DNA from: Bacteroidota bacterium
Lineage (GTDB): Bacteria > Bacteroidota > Bacteroidia > 2-12-FULL-35-15
Length of the DNA: 6,950 nucleotides
Assembly (NCBI GenBank): GCA_021413595.1
Contig: JAIOQD010000563.1
Span: 1-6,950, forward strand
Direction of reading: 5' to 3'
The translations under genes were made by a program, and so were the position numbers. The notes under the pieces are model-generated. The model was not told the origin of the DNA. It did not search any database and worked only from the letters and a program-made list of their open reading frames with translations. This document shows, piece by piece, positions 1-6,243 of the stretch (position 1 is the first letter of the stretch; every line of letters begins with the position of its first letter).

Positions 1-1412
1 GATCAGTTAAGCTACTTGTGTTATTCACCGAATCAAGGGCATCCCCAAAATCCCAATTCCATGAACTTGCTCCGGTTGAATTATCAGTAAAAGAAATATT
101 AGCTTCAAGAATATCCACAGAAAGCGGTGCCGTAAACTGTGCGACAGGGAAAGGATCCAGGGTGATCAAATTAACATTTGTATAGGTTGCACTACAACCA
201 TTTGAGGAACTAATTGCTAAGGTAATAGAATACTGCCCTTGTATGTCGAAACAATGCTGTGGATGCTGATCAGCAGAGATCCCGCCATCACCAAAATCCC
301 AATTCCAACTAGTAATATTATCGCCTACTGTATTTGATGAATCGGTAAACGTTACACAAAAGGGTTCACAACCTGAAATAATATCTGCATTAAATACTAC
401 TTCAGGCAAAGCATTTACTGTTATTGTAGCTACAGCTGAACCGGAGCAACCACCATTGGTACCGGTTACAGTATATGAAGTTGTGGTTGCAGGAGTATCC
501 GTTATCAAATCTGAAATGGATCCGTTTGACCATACATAAGTTAGGCCACCGGCAGCAGAAAGCGTTGCAGTCTCACCCGAACAAATAGTTGCGGAACTTA
601 CTGAAATTGTCAGAGCATTTCCAACAGTAACAATAGCAATAGTATTGCCGGAACACCCTGCACTGGTGCCTGTAACAGTATAAGAAGTGGTGGTTAATGG
701 AGTATCTGTTATTGAATTATCTGTAGCACCTGTCGACCATAGATATGTTGTTGCTCCCGAAACTGTTAATGTTGCTGTTTGTCCGGCACAAATAGTGGTT
801 GAATTTACTGTAATGGCAAGGTTGTTTCCAATTGAAACAGTAGCAATAGCAGTACCGGAACATCCTCCACTAGTGCCCGTAACTGTATAGGAAGTTGTGG
901 CGGTAGGAGATTCCGTTATTGAACTTGTTGTAGCACCTGTAGACCATAGATAGGTTGTACCACCGGAAGCACTTAATGTTGCTGACTGTCCGGTACAAAT
1001 TGTTTCGGAATTCACAGAAATCGCTAATGCGCTTCCCACAGTAATAGTAGCAACAGCAGTACCCGAGCATCCACCGCTGGTACCTGTAACAGTATATGAA
1101 GTTGTTGAAGAGGGAGATTCGGTTATTGAACTTGTTGTAGCACCTGTTGACCATAGATAGGTTGCACCACCGGAAGCACTTAATATTGCTGATTGTCCGG
1201 TACAAATTGTTTCGGAATTTACTGTAATTGCTAAGGCTCCTCCTACAGTAACAGTTGCAATAGCAGTACCGGAGCATCCTCCACTGGTACCTGTTACAGT
1301 ATATGATGTTGTGGTAGCAGGAGATTCTGTTATTGAAAATGCAGTAGCCCCTGTTGACCATACATCCGTTGTGCCACCAACAGCACTTAATGCTGCTGAT
1401 TGCCCGGTACAA
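1..1412 (-). pseudogene. Continuation of the surface-protein gene: five Ig-like units followed by PKD domains, running off the left edge
   Basis: From about 1411 down to position 1 the minus strand is open in the same frame as the N-terminal segment. It reads CTGQSAALSAVGGTTDVWSTG, then repeated blocks of the type VNSETICTGQSA...YLWSTGATTSSITESP...TTSYTVTGTSGGCSGTAIATVTVG. Each block carries one cysteine in TICTGQ and one in GGCSGT, suggesting a disulphide in each Ig-like fold. Below about 410 the pattern changes to PKD modules: PEVVFNADIISGCEPFCVTF, SWNWDFGDGG, then PVAQFTAPLSVDI and SSWNWDFGD near the left edge. There is no stop before the window ends, so the C-terminus, where a T9SS sorting domain would be expected, is not visible. 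It has no start of its own and is expressed only if the upstream frameshifts are absent in the real genome. Confidence 0.8.
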
Positions 1413-1875
1413 AGTTGGTGATTTTATAATGGAACTTGCCGTAGAGCCACTGGACCACAGATAAGTAGTACCACCAGTTGCAGTAAGTGTTGCTGATTGT
1501 CCGGTACAAATTGTTTCGGAATTTACATTAATGGACAAAGCAGCTCCCACAGTAACCGTAGCAATAGCAGTACCAGAGCATCCGTTACTGGTTCCGGTTA
1601 CAGTATATGAAGTTGTAGATGTTGGTGATTTTGTTATTGAACTTGCCGTGGAGCCGCTTGACCATAAAAAGGTTGAAACACCAGTTTCAGTAAGTGTAAC
1701 ATATTGTCCGGAACAAAATGTTTCGGAATTTACGGTAACTTCCAAAGGACCTCCAACACAAACAGTATCTACGTAGCCCCTGTTGACCATGAATAAGTAG
1801 TGCCACCAGTTGCAGTCAGGATCGCATTTTGTCCGGCACAGATTGTTACTGAATTTACCGAAACAGTAAGCCCTG
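405..1875 (-). repeat. Tandem array of 207-bp coding repeats (69-residue Ig-like units), two copies truncated
   Basis: The anchor corresponding to CTGQ (plus strand 'ccggtacaaat' or a close variant) falls at 581, 788, 995, 1202 and 1409, exactly 207 bp apart, then at 1506, 1713 and 1838. The 1506-to-1713 interval is again 207 bp. The 1409-to-1506 interval is 97 bp and the 1713-to-1838 interval is 125 bp, so those copies lack 110 and 82 bp. Eight units are traceable. Neighbouring copies are highly similar at the DNA level (for example the 20-base core at 991-1010 and at 1198-1217), which favours slippage, recombination or misassembly. Confidence 0.9.
1413..1771 (-). pseudogene. Out-of-frame middle segment of the surface-protein gene (about two Ig-like units)
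   Basis: This stretch reads well only in a different minus-strand frame from the segments on either side. It starts near DTVCVGGPLEVTVNSETFCS, continues LWSSGSTASSITKSPT and TSYTVTGTSNGCSGTAIATVTVG, and enters a second unit (VNSETICTGQSATLTATGG) that ends at SIIKSPT. Beyond that point the frame becomes nonsense (LYRAISSIKCCWW). It has no start codon of its own and would need two frameshifts to join the protein. It is one full and one truncated copy of the 69-residue Ig-like unit, displaced in frame by the 82-bp and 110-bp losses at its two ends. A longer open frame (870-1955) runs through it, but only this part has protein-like sequence. Confidence 0.75.
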
Positions 1876-2875
1876 AGCTTGCAACAAGTGTTTCCGTTGC
1901 TGTTTGAGTGCAGCCACTGGAACTTGTAACAGTAACAGTATAAGTGCCTGCACAAAGTCCGGAAGCGGTGGATGCGGTACCGCCTGAAGGTGCCCAGGAA
2001 TAGGTATAGGGACCATTCGATCCGGATGCCGTTACTGAAGCTGTTCCATCACATGTACAGCTTGGATCTGTTGAACTTGAATTAAGCACCAATGGGGTTA
2101 AGGCATTGCAAGAATTGTTCATAGCGCTTATCCATGCTGCATTTGCAGCGTTATTGGCCGCACCAGGAGTTTGATTCCCTGCGGTTGTTACTCTGGTCCA
2201 ATTAGACTGATTGGTTGGAACATTATTAACCGAATTGGTCATATAGGCAACCATAGCACTAGATGGACCACTAAAATAAATATCAGAGCTTGTTGTATTG
2301 TTACCCCAACTCACAGAAAAAACCTCATTTCCTGAAGGGTTTATCGTTTGAAATGAATCATCGCTATTCGCCATGGCAAGACAACCCCAACTACCACAGG
2401 CACTGAAACCTGTAGTTGGATACGTTGCAGTTGCAGTAGTTGGTAAGGATGTATTTTCCTCTAAAAGCGTACAATTACTAATTGGAAAAACTAATTTGCA
2501 GTTGCCATCCGACATTGAAACATCATCCGATGGAATACTGGCATTGATGTCGGCATCGTTATAAATAACAATAAGAGTTCCGATTGGAATACAGGACCAA
2601 AAAGCAGTGCTTTTAAAACGAATACAACCCTGCGCTATTCCTGTTCCAGGTCCTGTTGCATGGTTTCCATTATTATCATCGATATAATACCCTCTTAGAT
2701 CCATGCAGGGAATTGAACTGCAAGTTGCTGTACCAACAACCAATAATTCTACATATTCCTTTGAACCACCAGGACCTTGCGAAACTTCATTAATAATTAA
2801 TTGGGCTTTGGAAATAGAAACGAAGGCGAGCAGAAGAGTAAGGAGAAGTACAACTTTTCTAATTTTAACAACCAT
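1769..2875 (-). CDS. N-terminal part of a secreted modular surface protein (lamin-tail-like domain, SprB-like repeat, first Ig-like unit); cut short by a frameshift
   Basis: The ATG at 2873-2875 opens a clear signal peptide: KIRK, a long hydrophobic run, and probable cleavage after SISKA (about residue 24). Mature residues about 25-260 begin QLIINEVSQGPGGSKEYVEL, which fits a lamin-tail-like (LTD) domain as found in exported Bacteroidota proteins. Residues about 266-332 (DPSCTCDGTASVTASG, PYTYSWAPSGG, GLCAGTYTVTV, GCTQTATETL) match the SprB repeat pattern. Residues 333-368 begin the first Ig-like unit (VNSVTICAGQ, TYSWSTGAT). The frame then meets TAG at 1769-1771, exactly where 82 bp of a 207-bp repeat are missing, so the protein is truncated relative to its original design. 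The same frame resumes below about 1412. The protein was presumably exported and cell-surface, perhaps an adhesin or matrix protein. That role is inferred from the modules; no enzyme motif is seen. Confidence 0.85.
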   Translation of the reverse strand: MVVKIRKVVLLLTLLLAFVSISKAQLIINEVSQGPGGSKEYVELLVVGTATCSSIPCMDLRGYYIDDNNGNHATGPGTGIAQGCIRFKSTAFWSCIPIGTLIVIYNDADINASIPSDDVSMSDGNCKLVFPISNCTLLEENTSLPTTATATYPTTGFSACGSWGCLAMANSDDSFQTINPSGNEVFSVSWGNNTTSSDIYFSGPSSAMVAYMTNSVNNVPTNQSNWTRVTTAGNQTPGAANNAANAAWISAMNNSCNALTPLVLNSSSTDPSCTCDGTASVTASGSNGPYTYSWAPSGGTASTASGLCAGTYTVTVTSSSGCTQTATETLVASSGLTVSVNSVTICAGQNAILTATGGTTYSWSTGAT

Positions 2876-2937
2876 ATTAAAACTTCTCTTTAAAGTTAAT
2901 ATTTTGAAATGTGTTAATATATCCGTTTTTCCGGTGG

Positions 2938-2945
2938 CAAATTTA
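2938..2945 (-). promoter_or_regulatory. Candidate -7 promoter element for the surface-protein gene
   Basis: On the minus strand this reads TAAATTTG, a full match to the Bacteroidota -7 consensus TAnnTTTG, about 63 bp upstream of the ATG. It would give a 5' untranslated leader of roughly 55 nt. No good -33 TTTG box is visible at the usual distance, so the call rests on one short AT-rich motif and could be chance. Confidence 0.3.
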
Positions 2946-3091
2946 CTCCTTTTTTGCCTACTTAACGGAAATATAGGTTGTGGTTTTGTTAGACAATTGT
3001 TAACTTTTTAAGGGATACTGTGATAAAACCCGAATTTGGGCCAAGTTGCAAAACCAAACCATTACACACCCGCCTGATTATCAACATATTG

Positions 3092-3099
3092 CAAAAGTA
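3092..3099 (-). promoter_or_regulatory. Second candidate -7 promoter element upstream of the surface-protein gene
   Basis: On the minus strand this reads TACTTTTG, also a match to TAnnTTTG, about 215 bp upstream of the surface-protein ATG and pointing at it. It sits partly in an imperfect hairpin (arms 3073-3080 and 3098-3105, with one G-U pair) that is followed on the plus strand by five T. No convincing -33 box is seen. It is an alternative to the nearer candidate, with a long leader. Confidence 0.25.
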
Positions 3100-3229
3100 G
3101 TCAGGTTTTTAAAAGCTGAATTTTATACGCTAAATACGAATAAAATAATATGCCTGATTTATTCTGCTTTTTGGGGTGACTAAAATTAAAGTTGAAACTA
3201 CTTCCGGCTGTGTCAACCCGAACTTTTGT

Positions 3230-3342
3230 GACCTGTTCTTCGCAGTAAAAGGGATCTTCTTATTATGAAAGATATTGCTAAAACTACAAACAAGATCCCT
3301 CTTGGCGAAGAAGCCAATTCTTTCTTCAGAGAAGAACAGGTC
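3230..3342. repeat. Nested inverted-repeat element (113 bp)
   Basis: A perfect 12-bp inverted repeat (gacctgttcttc at 3230-3241, gaagaacaggtc at 3331-3342) encloses a second 9-bp one (agggatctt at 3250-3258, aagatccct at 3292-3300). The left arm can alternatively pair at 3236-3243 (ttcttcgc) with gcgaagaa at 3305-3312. In RNA this gives two competing outer stems over one inner stem. No clear target-site duplication flanks it. It may be a regulatory RNA structure, a small non-autonomous mobile element or an insertion-sequence relic. Confidence 0.5.
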
Positions 3343-3363
3343 AGAGAAGAATATTGTGTATAA
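3265..3363 (+). CDS. Possible small ORF, 32 codons, inside the inverted-repeat element
   Basis: An ATG at 3265 opens a 32-codon frame to TAA at 3361-3363. It begins MKDIAKTTNK, continues IPLGEEANSFF and ends EEYCV. The composition is hydrophilic and protein-like, with no transmembrane segment. It is the only frame running against the direction of all the other genes here, and its sequence overlaps the inverted repeats, so the stem arms and codons are the same bases. No family is recognised. It could be a real microprotein, the 5' remnant of a transposase-type gene, or chance. No strong promoter or Shine-Dalgarno sequence is seen; the nearest box, AACTTTTG at 3221-3228, misses the consensus by one base. 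Confidence 0.25.
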   Translation: MKDIAKTTNKIPLGEEANSFFREEQVREEYCV

Positions 3364-3460
3364 ATATGGTTTTTATTCACCATTCAAAGATTTTTTAGAA
3401 ATTTAATTTAATGAATCAGAAATTTTGAAGCAAATCAGATTAGGGTTCTTTAAGGTTTTA

Positions 3461-3496
3461 AAACAAAAAACGAAGTCTTTTTAAAGACTTCGTTTT
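3461..3496 (-). terminator. Intrinsic terminator of the NHL-repeat gene
   Basis: The arms aaaacgaagtcttt (3467-3480) and aaagacttcgtttt (3483-3496) are perfectly complementary over 14 bp around a very short loop. Read on the minus strand the stem is followed by a T-rich run (complement of 3461-3470). It lies about 35 bp after the stop codon of the gene ending at 3532. It is the clearest terminator in the window. Confidence 0.85.
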
Positions 3497-3531
3497 ATGA
3501 ATTATTTTTAATTTGAGTTAATTCTCTGCTT

Positions 3532-4851
3532 CTATTCGATTATAAGTTTACCAGTACCAATGATATTAGTGTTTTGGGAGATCTTATAAAAATAAATACC
3601 ATTAGGTAGATCACCTCTTTCAATAACTATTTGCTGAGTAGAAACAGCACTTTTCACTTCAATTTCTTTTCCGGTTAGATCATACATCAAAAAATTTATT
3701 TTCTCTTTCCCTTTATTTCCATTTATTTTAATTGTTGTAAAAGTGCTAAAAGGGTTAGGAGAAACCTGTATTCCTATTTCTTGCTGTGGTTTACTGTTTA
3801 CAGAAGCTACAACAGGCAACTCAACTTTTTTGATCACCCTGTTCACCCAATCAGATACTAATAGATTTCCATCCAAACTCATGATCACATCAATTGGTTT
3901 TCCCAATTTTGCAACAGCAGATGCACCATTTACATTTCCGGAAGTATGTGGAATTCCGGCAACAGTAGAAACATTCCCTTGGGTATCTATTTTCCTTACC
4001 GTATAATCAAATCTACCGGCAACGTAAACATTCCCAACATTATCCGTAGTTAAGCCTTTGGGAAAATAAAACTGAGCAGCTGTGCCCTGCCCATCTGAAT
4101 GGCCTATTACACCTGTACCTGCATACGTGCTCATTGTACCATCAGGAAGCACCTTTCTGATGGCGGAATTGCCTTGATCACTTACGTAAAAAACATCATT
4201 CAATTTGTCGTATGCAATTGCAATAGGAAATGATAAGTCAGCAGACGCGCCAATTCCATCCACAAAGCCCGTTTTACCGCTTCCAACAAAAGTGCTGACA
4301 TTGCCCTGGCTATCGATCTTTCTGATCATATTATTACCGGGATCGGCTACATATAAATTCATTGCGTTATCAAAACACATGTAATTCAAATAATCAAATT
4401 GTGCCGATGAATTACTTCCATTTACAAATCCTTTTTCACCACTTCCTGCGTAGGTTGTTACATTTCCCAAATTGTCAATTTTCCGTATTACGAAATTTGA
4501 ATTATCAGAAATATAAATATTATTAAAATTATCTACTGCTATCCCTAAAGGATTGTTGAATTGAGCATTTGCCACGTTTCCATTTACCAAACCTGCAACT
4601 CCTGTTCCTGCGAAAGTAGTAACATTGCCAGCCGCATCTATTTTTCTTATTCGATGATTTGCGGCATCACAAATCAACAAATTCCCCTTTTTATCATACA
4701 CCATTTGCTCAAGTCCAGAAAACTGAGCCGTTAAAGCCGGACCATCTGTGAATCCATTAACGCCAGAACCTGCAAATGTGGATAGTGTTTGTGCCTGCAG
4801 ACTGATTGAGGTAAAAATGATTGCAGCAACTATTAGTACTTTTGTTTTCAT
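3532..4851 (-). CDS. Secreted NHL-repeat six-bladed beta-propeller protein with T9SS type A C-terminal sorting domain
   Basis: The 439-residue product starts with a signal peptide (MKTK, hydrophobic core, cleavage after about SLQA, residue 20). Six similar blades follow, beginning near residues 23, 78, 132, 186, 240 and 295. Each carries the pattern T-[FYV]-[AV]-G-[ST]-G...[GN]-x-D/N-G, a middle strand such as NLLICDAANHRIRKID or NIYISDNSNFVIRKID, and a period of 54-55 residues. This is the NHL signature, expected to close as a beta-propeller that binds protein, sugar or another ligand; the ligand cannot be told. After a linker (about 347-362), residues 363-439 form a T9SS sorting domain: VSPNPFS, INFLMYDLTGKEIEV, LPNGIYFYKI, GTGKLIIE. 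The protein should be exported by Sec, then secreted or surface-anchored by T9SS with the domain removed. The gene appears monocistronic, with its own terminator and about 300 bp of spacer upstream. No catalytic motif is seen. Confidence 0.93.
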   Translation of the reverse strand: MKTKVLIVAAIIFTSISLQAQTLSTFAGSGVNGFTDGPALTAQFSGLEQMVYDKKGNLLICDAANHRIRKIDAAGNVTTFAGTGVAGLVNGNVANAQFNNPLGIAVDNFNNIYISDNSNFVIRKIDNLGNVTTYAGSGEKGFVNGSNSSAQFDYLNYMCFDNAMNLYVADPGNNMIRKIDSQGNVSTFVGSGKTGFVDGIGASADLSFPIAIAYDKLNDVFYVSDQGNSAIRKVLPDGTMSTYAGTGVIGHSDGQGTAAQFYFPKGLTTDNVGNVYVAGRFDYTVRKIDTQGNVSTVAGIPHTSGNVNGASAVAKLGKPIDVIMSLDGNLLVSDWVNRVIKKVELPVVASVNSKPQQEIGIQVSPNPFSTFTTIKINGNKGKEKINFLMYDLTGKEIEVKSAVSTQQIVIERGDLPNGIYFYKISQNTNIIGTGKLIIE

Positions 4852-5153
4852 TTTGCTGTTGTCGGTGATTATTGTGCTGACTCCGCACTCTTTTTTTTGA
4901 CAAACTGTTTGTTAAAACTTCTCCAATATAAATTTGTAAAAACCTTAGTCCGTTTAATACTATGCTTATGCTAAAGGTAATTCATAGAATTAAAATTTCC
5001 AAATTATAACAAATCATATTTATCATCACATTTTTCGTACCAATTTATCTAATCTACCTCATAATTTTTCTTTTATGCCAAGCCCTGTGTGTTTTTCTAT
5101 TCGTTTTTCTACAATAAATTTGAAATACAGAGCCTGTTTGTTCGTGAGTTGCC
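4852..5153. other. Intergenic spacer of about 300 bp, no gene seen
   Basis: AT-rich DNA between the DUF2200 gene and the NHL gene; it must hold the NHL promoter. The best minus-strand -7 match is TATATTGG (4923-4930, one base off TAnnTTTG), without a -33 partner. The motif TAAATTTG on the plus strand (4929-4936), with TTTG 17 bp upstream (4908-4911), would point away from the NHL gene and has no gene to serve. A short stem (gttgc at 5148-5152, gcaac at 5158-5162) overlaps the DUF2200 stop codon but has no T tract. Confidence 0.5.
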
Positions 5154-5519
5154 CTAAGCAACCCGCAAAATTTTCTCCATCTTACGTCCTTTTGCTATTT
5201 CATCTACCAACTTGTCCAAATACCTCACTTGTTGAGTTAATTTATTTTCGATTTCTTCCACCCTATAGCCACAAATCACACCAGTAATGAGATTAGCATT
5301 GGGGTTTATTGAAGCTTTCTGAAAGAAGGTCTCAAAAGTTACTTTTTTTTCAATGAGTTCTTGCAACTTTTTTTCATTGTAGCCAGTTAGCCACTCAATT
5401 ACCTGGTGCAATTCTTTTTTCGTTCTCCCTTTTCTCTCCACTTTTGCGAGATAAAGCGGATATACCGAAGCGAATGTCATTTTTGCAAATCGCTCATCGT
5501 GATTGCTTGTGTCTTTCAT
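5154..5519 (-). CDS. DUF2200 family protein
   Basis: A 121-residue protein starting at ATG 5517-5519. The core matches the DUF2200 family as I know it: MTFASVYPLYLAKVERKGRTK (residues about 14-34), then IEWLTGY (about 42-48), VTFETFFQKA, PNANLITGVICGYRVEEIE and RYLDKLVDEIAKGRKMEKIL near the C-terminus. Its length is normal for the family, so the gene looks complete. It is soluble, charged, without signal peptide or membrane segment, and so cytoplasmic. The molecular function of DUF2200 is not established to my knowledge and none is inferred. It lies 29 bp downstream of the DUF1801 gene on the same strand, so the two are probably co-transcribed. Confidence 0.88.
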   Translation of the reverse strand: MKDTSNHDERFAKMTFASVYPLYLAKVERKGRTKKELHQVIEWLTGYNEKKLQELIEKKVTFETFFQKASINPNANLITGVICGYRVEEIENKLTQQVRYLDKLVDEIAKGRKMEKILRVA

Positions 5520-5548
5520 ACCTTACATTTTAACGTTAATCTCTTCCT

Positions 5549-5941
5549 TTATTTCAACCTTTCTAATTGACCTTTTCTTTTCACTAAGTTTTTATAGTCC
5601 CACTGAATTTCTCTTGATTTTTTTAGCCAACGTTTTAAATCTTTCGCATCAATTTCGGAAATATTGTTGTAGAATTTCGAAGCATCCTTAAATTTTTCAC
5701 CTCTTATGTTTAAATCATTTTCTTCAAAGTCGGCTCCACTCCAAAACATTAATCTGATTCCCGCTTTTTGTTTGCTGTAACCTACAATTGGGTTGCCATC
5801 TAAAAACCAAACAGGATGGGCGTGCCAAATTTTACTTTCTGCTTCTGTCAATTCCTTGTCAATGATTGTGGCAAGTTGATTGCAAATTTCTTTGTCACCA
5901 GAGGCCTGTTTGTCGTTATATTCTTTAATTTCTTTATTCAT
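5549..5941 (-). CDS. DUF1801 (YdhG-like fold) family protein
   Basis: A 130-residue cytoplasmic protein beginning MNKEIKEYNDKQASGDKEIC. The N-terminal helices (residues 1-30) are followed by the diagnostic stretch AESKIWHAHPVWFLDGNPIVGY and KAGIRLMFWSGADFEEN, matching DUF1801 proteins, which share the YdhG-like fold. The C-terminal part (FKDASKFYNNISEIDAKDLK, then a lysine-rich tail) is typical in layout. Biochemical function is not established for the family; some members are annotated as iron-chaperone-like, but no metal site is evident here and I do not assign one. It is the first gene of a probable two-gene unit with DUF2200, and the repeat-rich spacer upstream must contain its promoter. 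Confidence 0.82.
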   Translation of the reverse strand: MNKEIKEYNDKQASGDKEICNQLATIIDKELTEAESKIWHAHPVWFLDGNPIVGYSKQKAGIRLMFWSGADFEENDLNIRGEKFKDASKFYNNISEIDAKDLKRWLKKSREIQWDYKNLVKRKGQLERLK

Positions 5942-5983
5942 TTTTGTTTGTAAAATTTAAGGATTTGCAATCGTTTCAACGCA

Positions 5984-6043
5984 GTCTTACGGGTTTTCGG
6001 CTACAAGCTGTGCGGTTATAGCACAAACCCGTCTTACCGCACA
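5984..6043. repeat. Two interleaved 8-bp inverted repeats (pseudoknot topology)
   Basis: Arms in order are acgggttt (5989-5996), tgtgcggt (6009-6016), aaacccgt (6025-6032) and accgcaca (6036-6043). The first pairs perfectly with the third and the second with the fourth, so the two stems interlock rather than nest. A short direct repeat gtcttac (5984-5990, 6031-6037) accompanies them. The second arm can also pair locally (tgtgc 6009-6013 with gcaca 6021-6025). It lies 43-100 bp upstream of the DUF1801 start, so it could be in that mRNA leader, or could be a recombination-site or repeated-element signature. Confidence 0.6.
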
Positions 6044-6071
6044 AAATTTATTAAATGTACTGAACTGAATG

Positions 6072-6120
6072 GCAAATGCAAAATATTTCGCGCGAAGCGC
6101 ACAATTAAAAAAGCATTTGC
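6072..6120. repeat. Hyphenated inverted repeat with an internal palindrome
   Basis: The arms gcaaatgc (6072-6079) and gcatttgc (6113-6120) are perfectly complementary. Between them lies the perfect 10-bp palindrome ttcgcgcgaa (6087-6096), an island of G and C in otherwise AT-rich DNA. It might act as a terminator-like structure after rusA, but no T tract follows and it is over 120 bp from the rusA stop. Confidence 0.5.
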
Positions 6121-6223
6121 AACTTGCACAATCTCCCGCATAGTTTGGAGGCACTGTTATAAGCCGTTTTTCTATTCAATATATTCTTCGTAAGTGTCTC
6201 AAGTGCAGTGCAACTCGCACAAT
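6119..6223. repeat. Direct repeat pair, 14 bp with one mismatch, 91 bp apart
   Basis: gcaacttgcacaat at 6119-6132 recurs as gcaactcgcacaat at 6210-6223. The stretch between contains ctcc...ggag arms and the run gcactgttataagccg. With the two inverted-repeat structures to the left, it fills the spacer between rusA and the DUF1801 gene with repeated motifs. It could mark a cassette boundary or attachment site; there is no recombinase in the window to support that. Confidence 0.4.
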
Positions 6224-6243
6224 TGCTTTTATATTTTTTGATT

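Larger units (their letters stand above)
2876..3531. other. Intergenic region of about 650 bp with no confident gene
   Basis: This separates the surface-protein gene from the terminator of the NHL gene. It contains the two candidate promoter boxes, a near-palindrome at 3028-3039 (cccgaatttggg), a weak stem at 3073-3105, the inverted-repeat element at 3230-3342 with its small ORF, and the terminator near 3463-3496. The part from about 3364 to 3460 is AT-rich and shows nothing recognisable. The layout could hide remains of an old insertion sequence, but no transposase motif can be read. Confidence 0.6.

Noticed and set aside
405..1875. A CRISPR-like array because of regular spacing
   Set aside because: The whole 207-bp unit is repeated and is coding sequence for Ig-like domains; there are no short repeats with unique spacers.
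870..1955. A 361-codon minus-strand open frame read as one protein
   Set aside because: Only about 1413-1771 resembles the repeat family in this frame. The remainder is cysteine-, asparagine- and tyrosine-rich nonsense (for example CYCYKFQWLHSNSNG), the frame shadow of the Ig-like units.
3004..3183. A plus-strand frame open for about 59 codons in the intergenic region
   Set aside because: It has no ATG, no visible promoter and no recognisable motif. An open stretch of this length is not unusual by chance; a decayed transposase fragment cannot be excluded.
4908..4936. A plus-strand promoter-like pair, TTTG and TAAATTTG with a 17-bp spacer
   Set aside because: It points away from the NHL gene into DNA that is antisense to DUF2200 and has no plausible gene; such motifs arise easily in AT-rich spacers.
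5075..5287. A plus-strand ORF of 70 codons next to the DUF2200 gene
   Set aside because: It overlaps the C-terminal coding part of DUF2200 on the other strand and shows no recognisable motif; the minus-strand protein has clear family similarity.
6145..6166. An integron attC core at the run gcactgttataagccg
   Set aside because: The bases after GTT do not fit the GTTRRRY core, no matching inverse core with nested arms was found, and no integrase is present.
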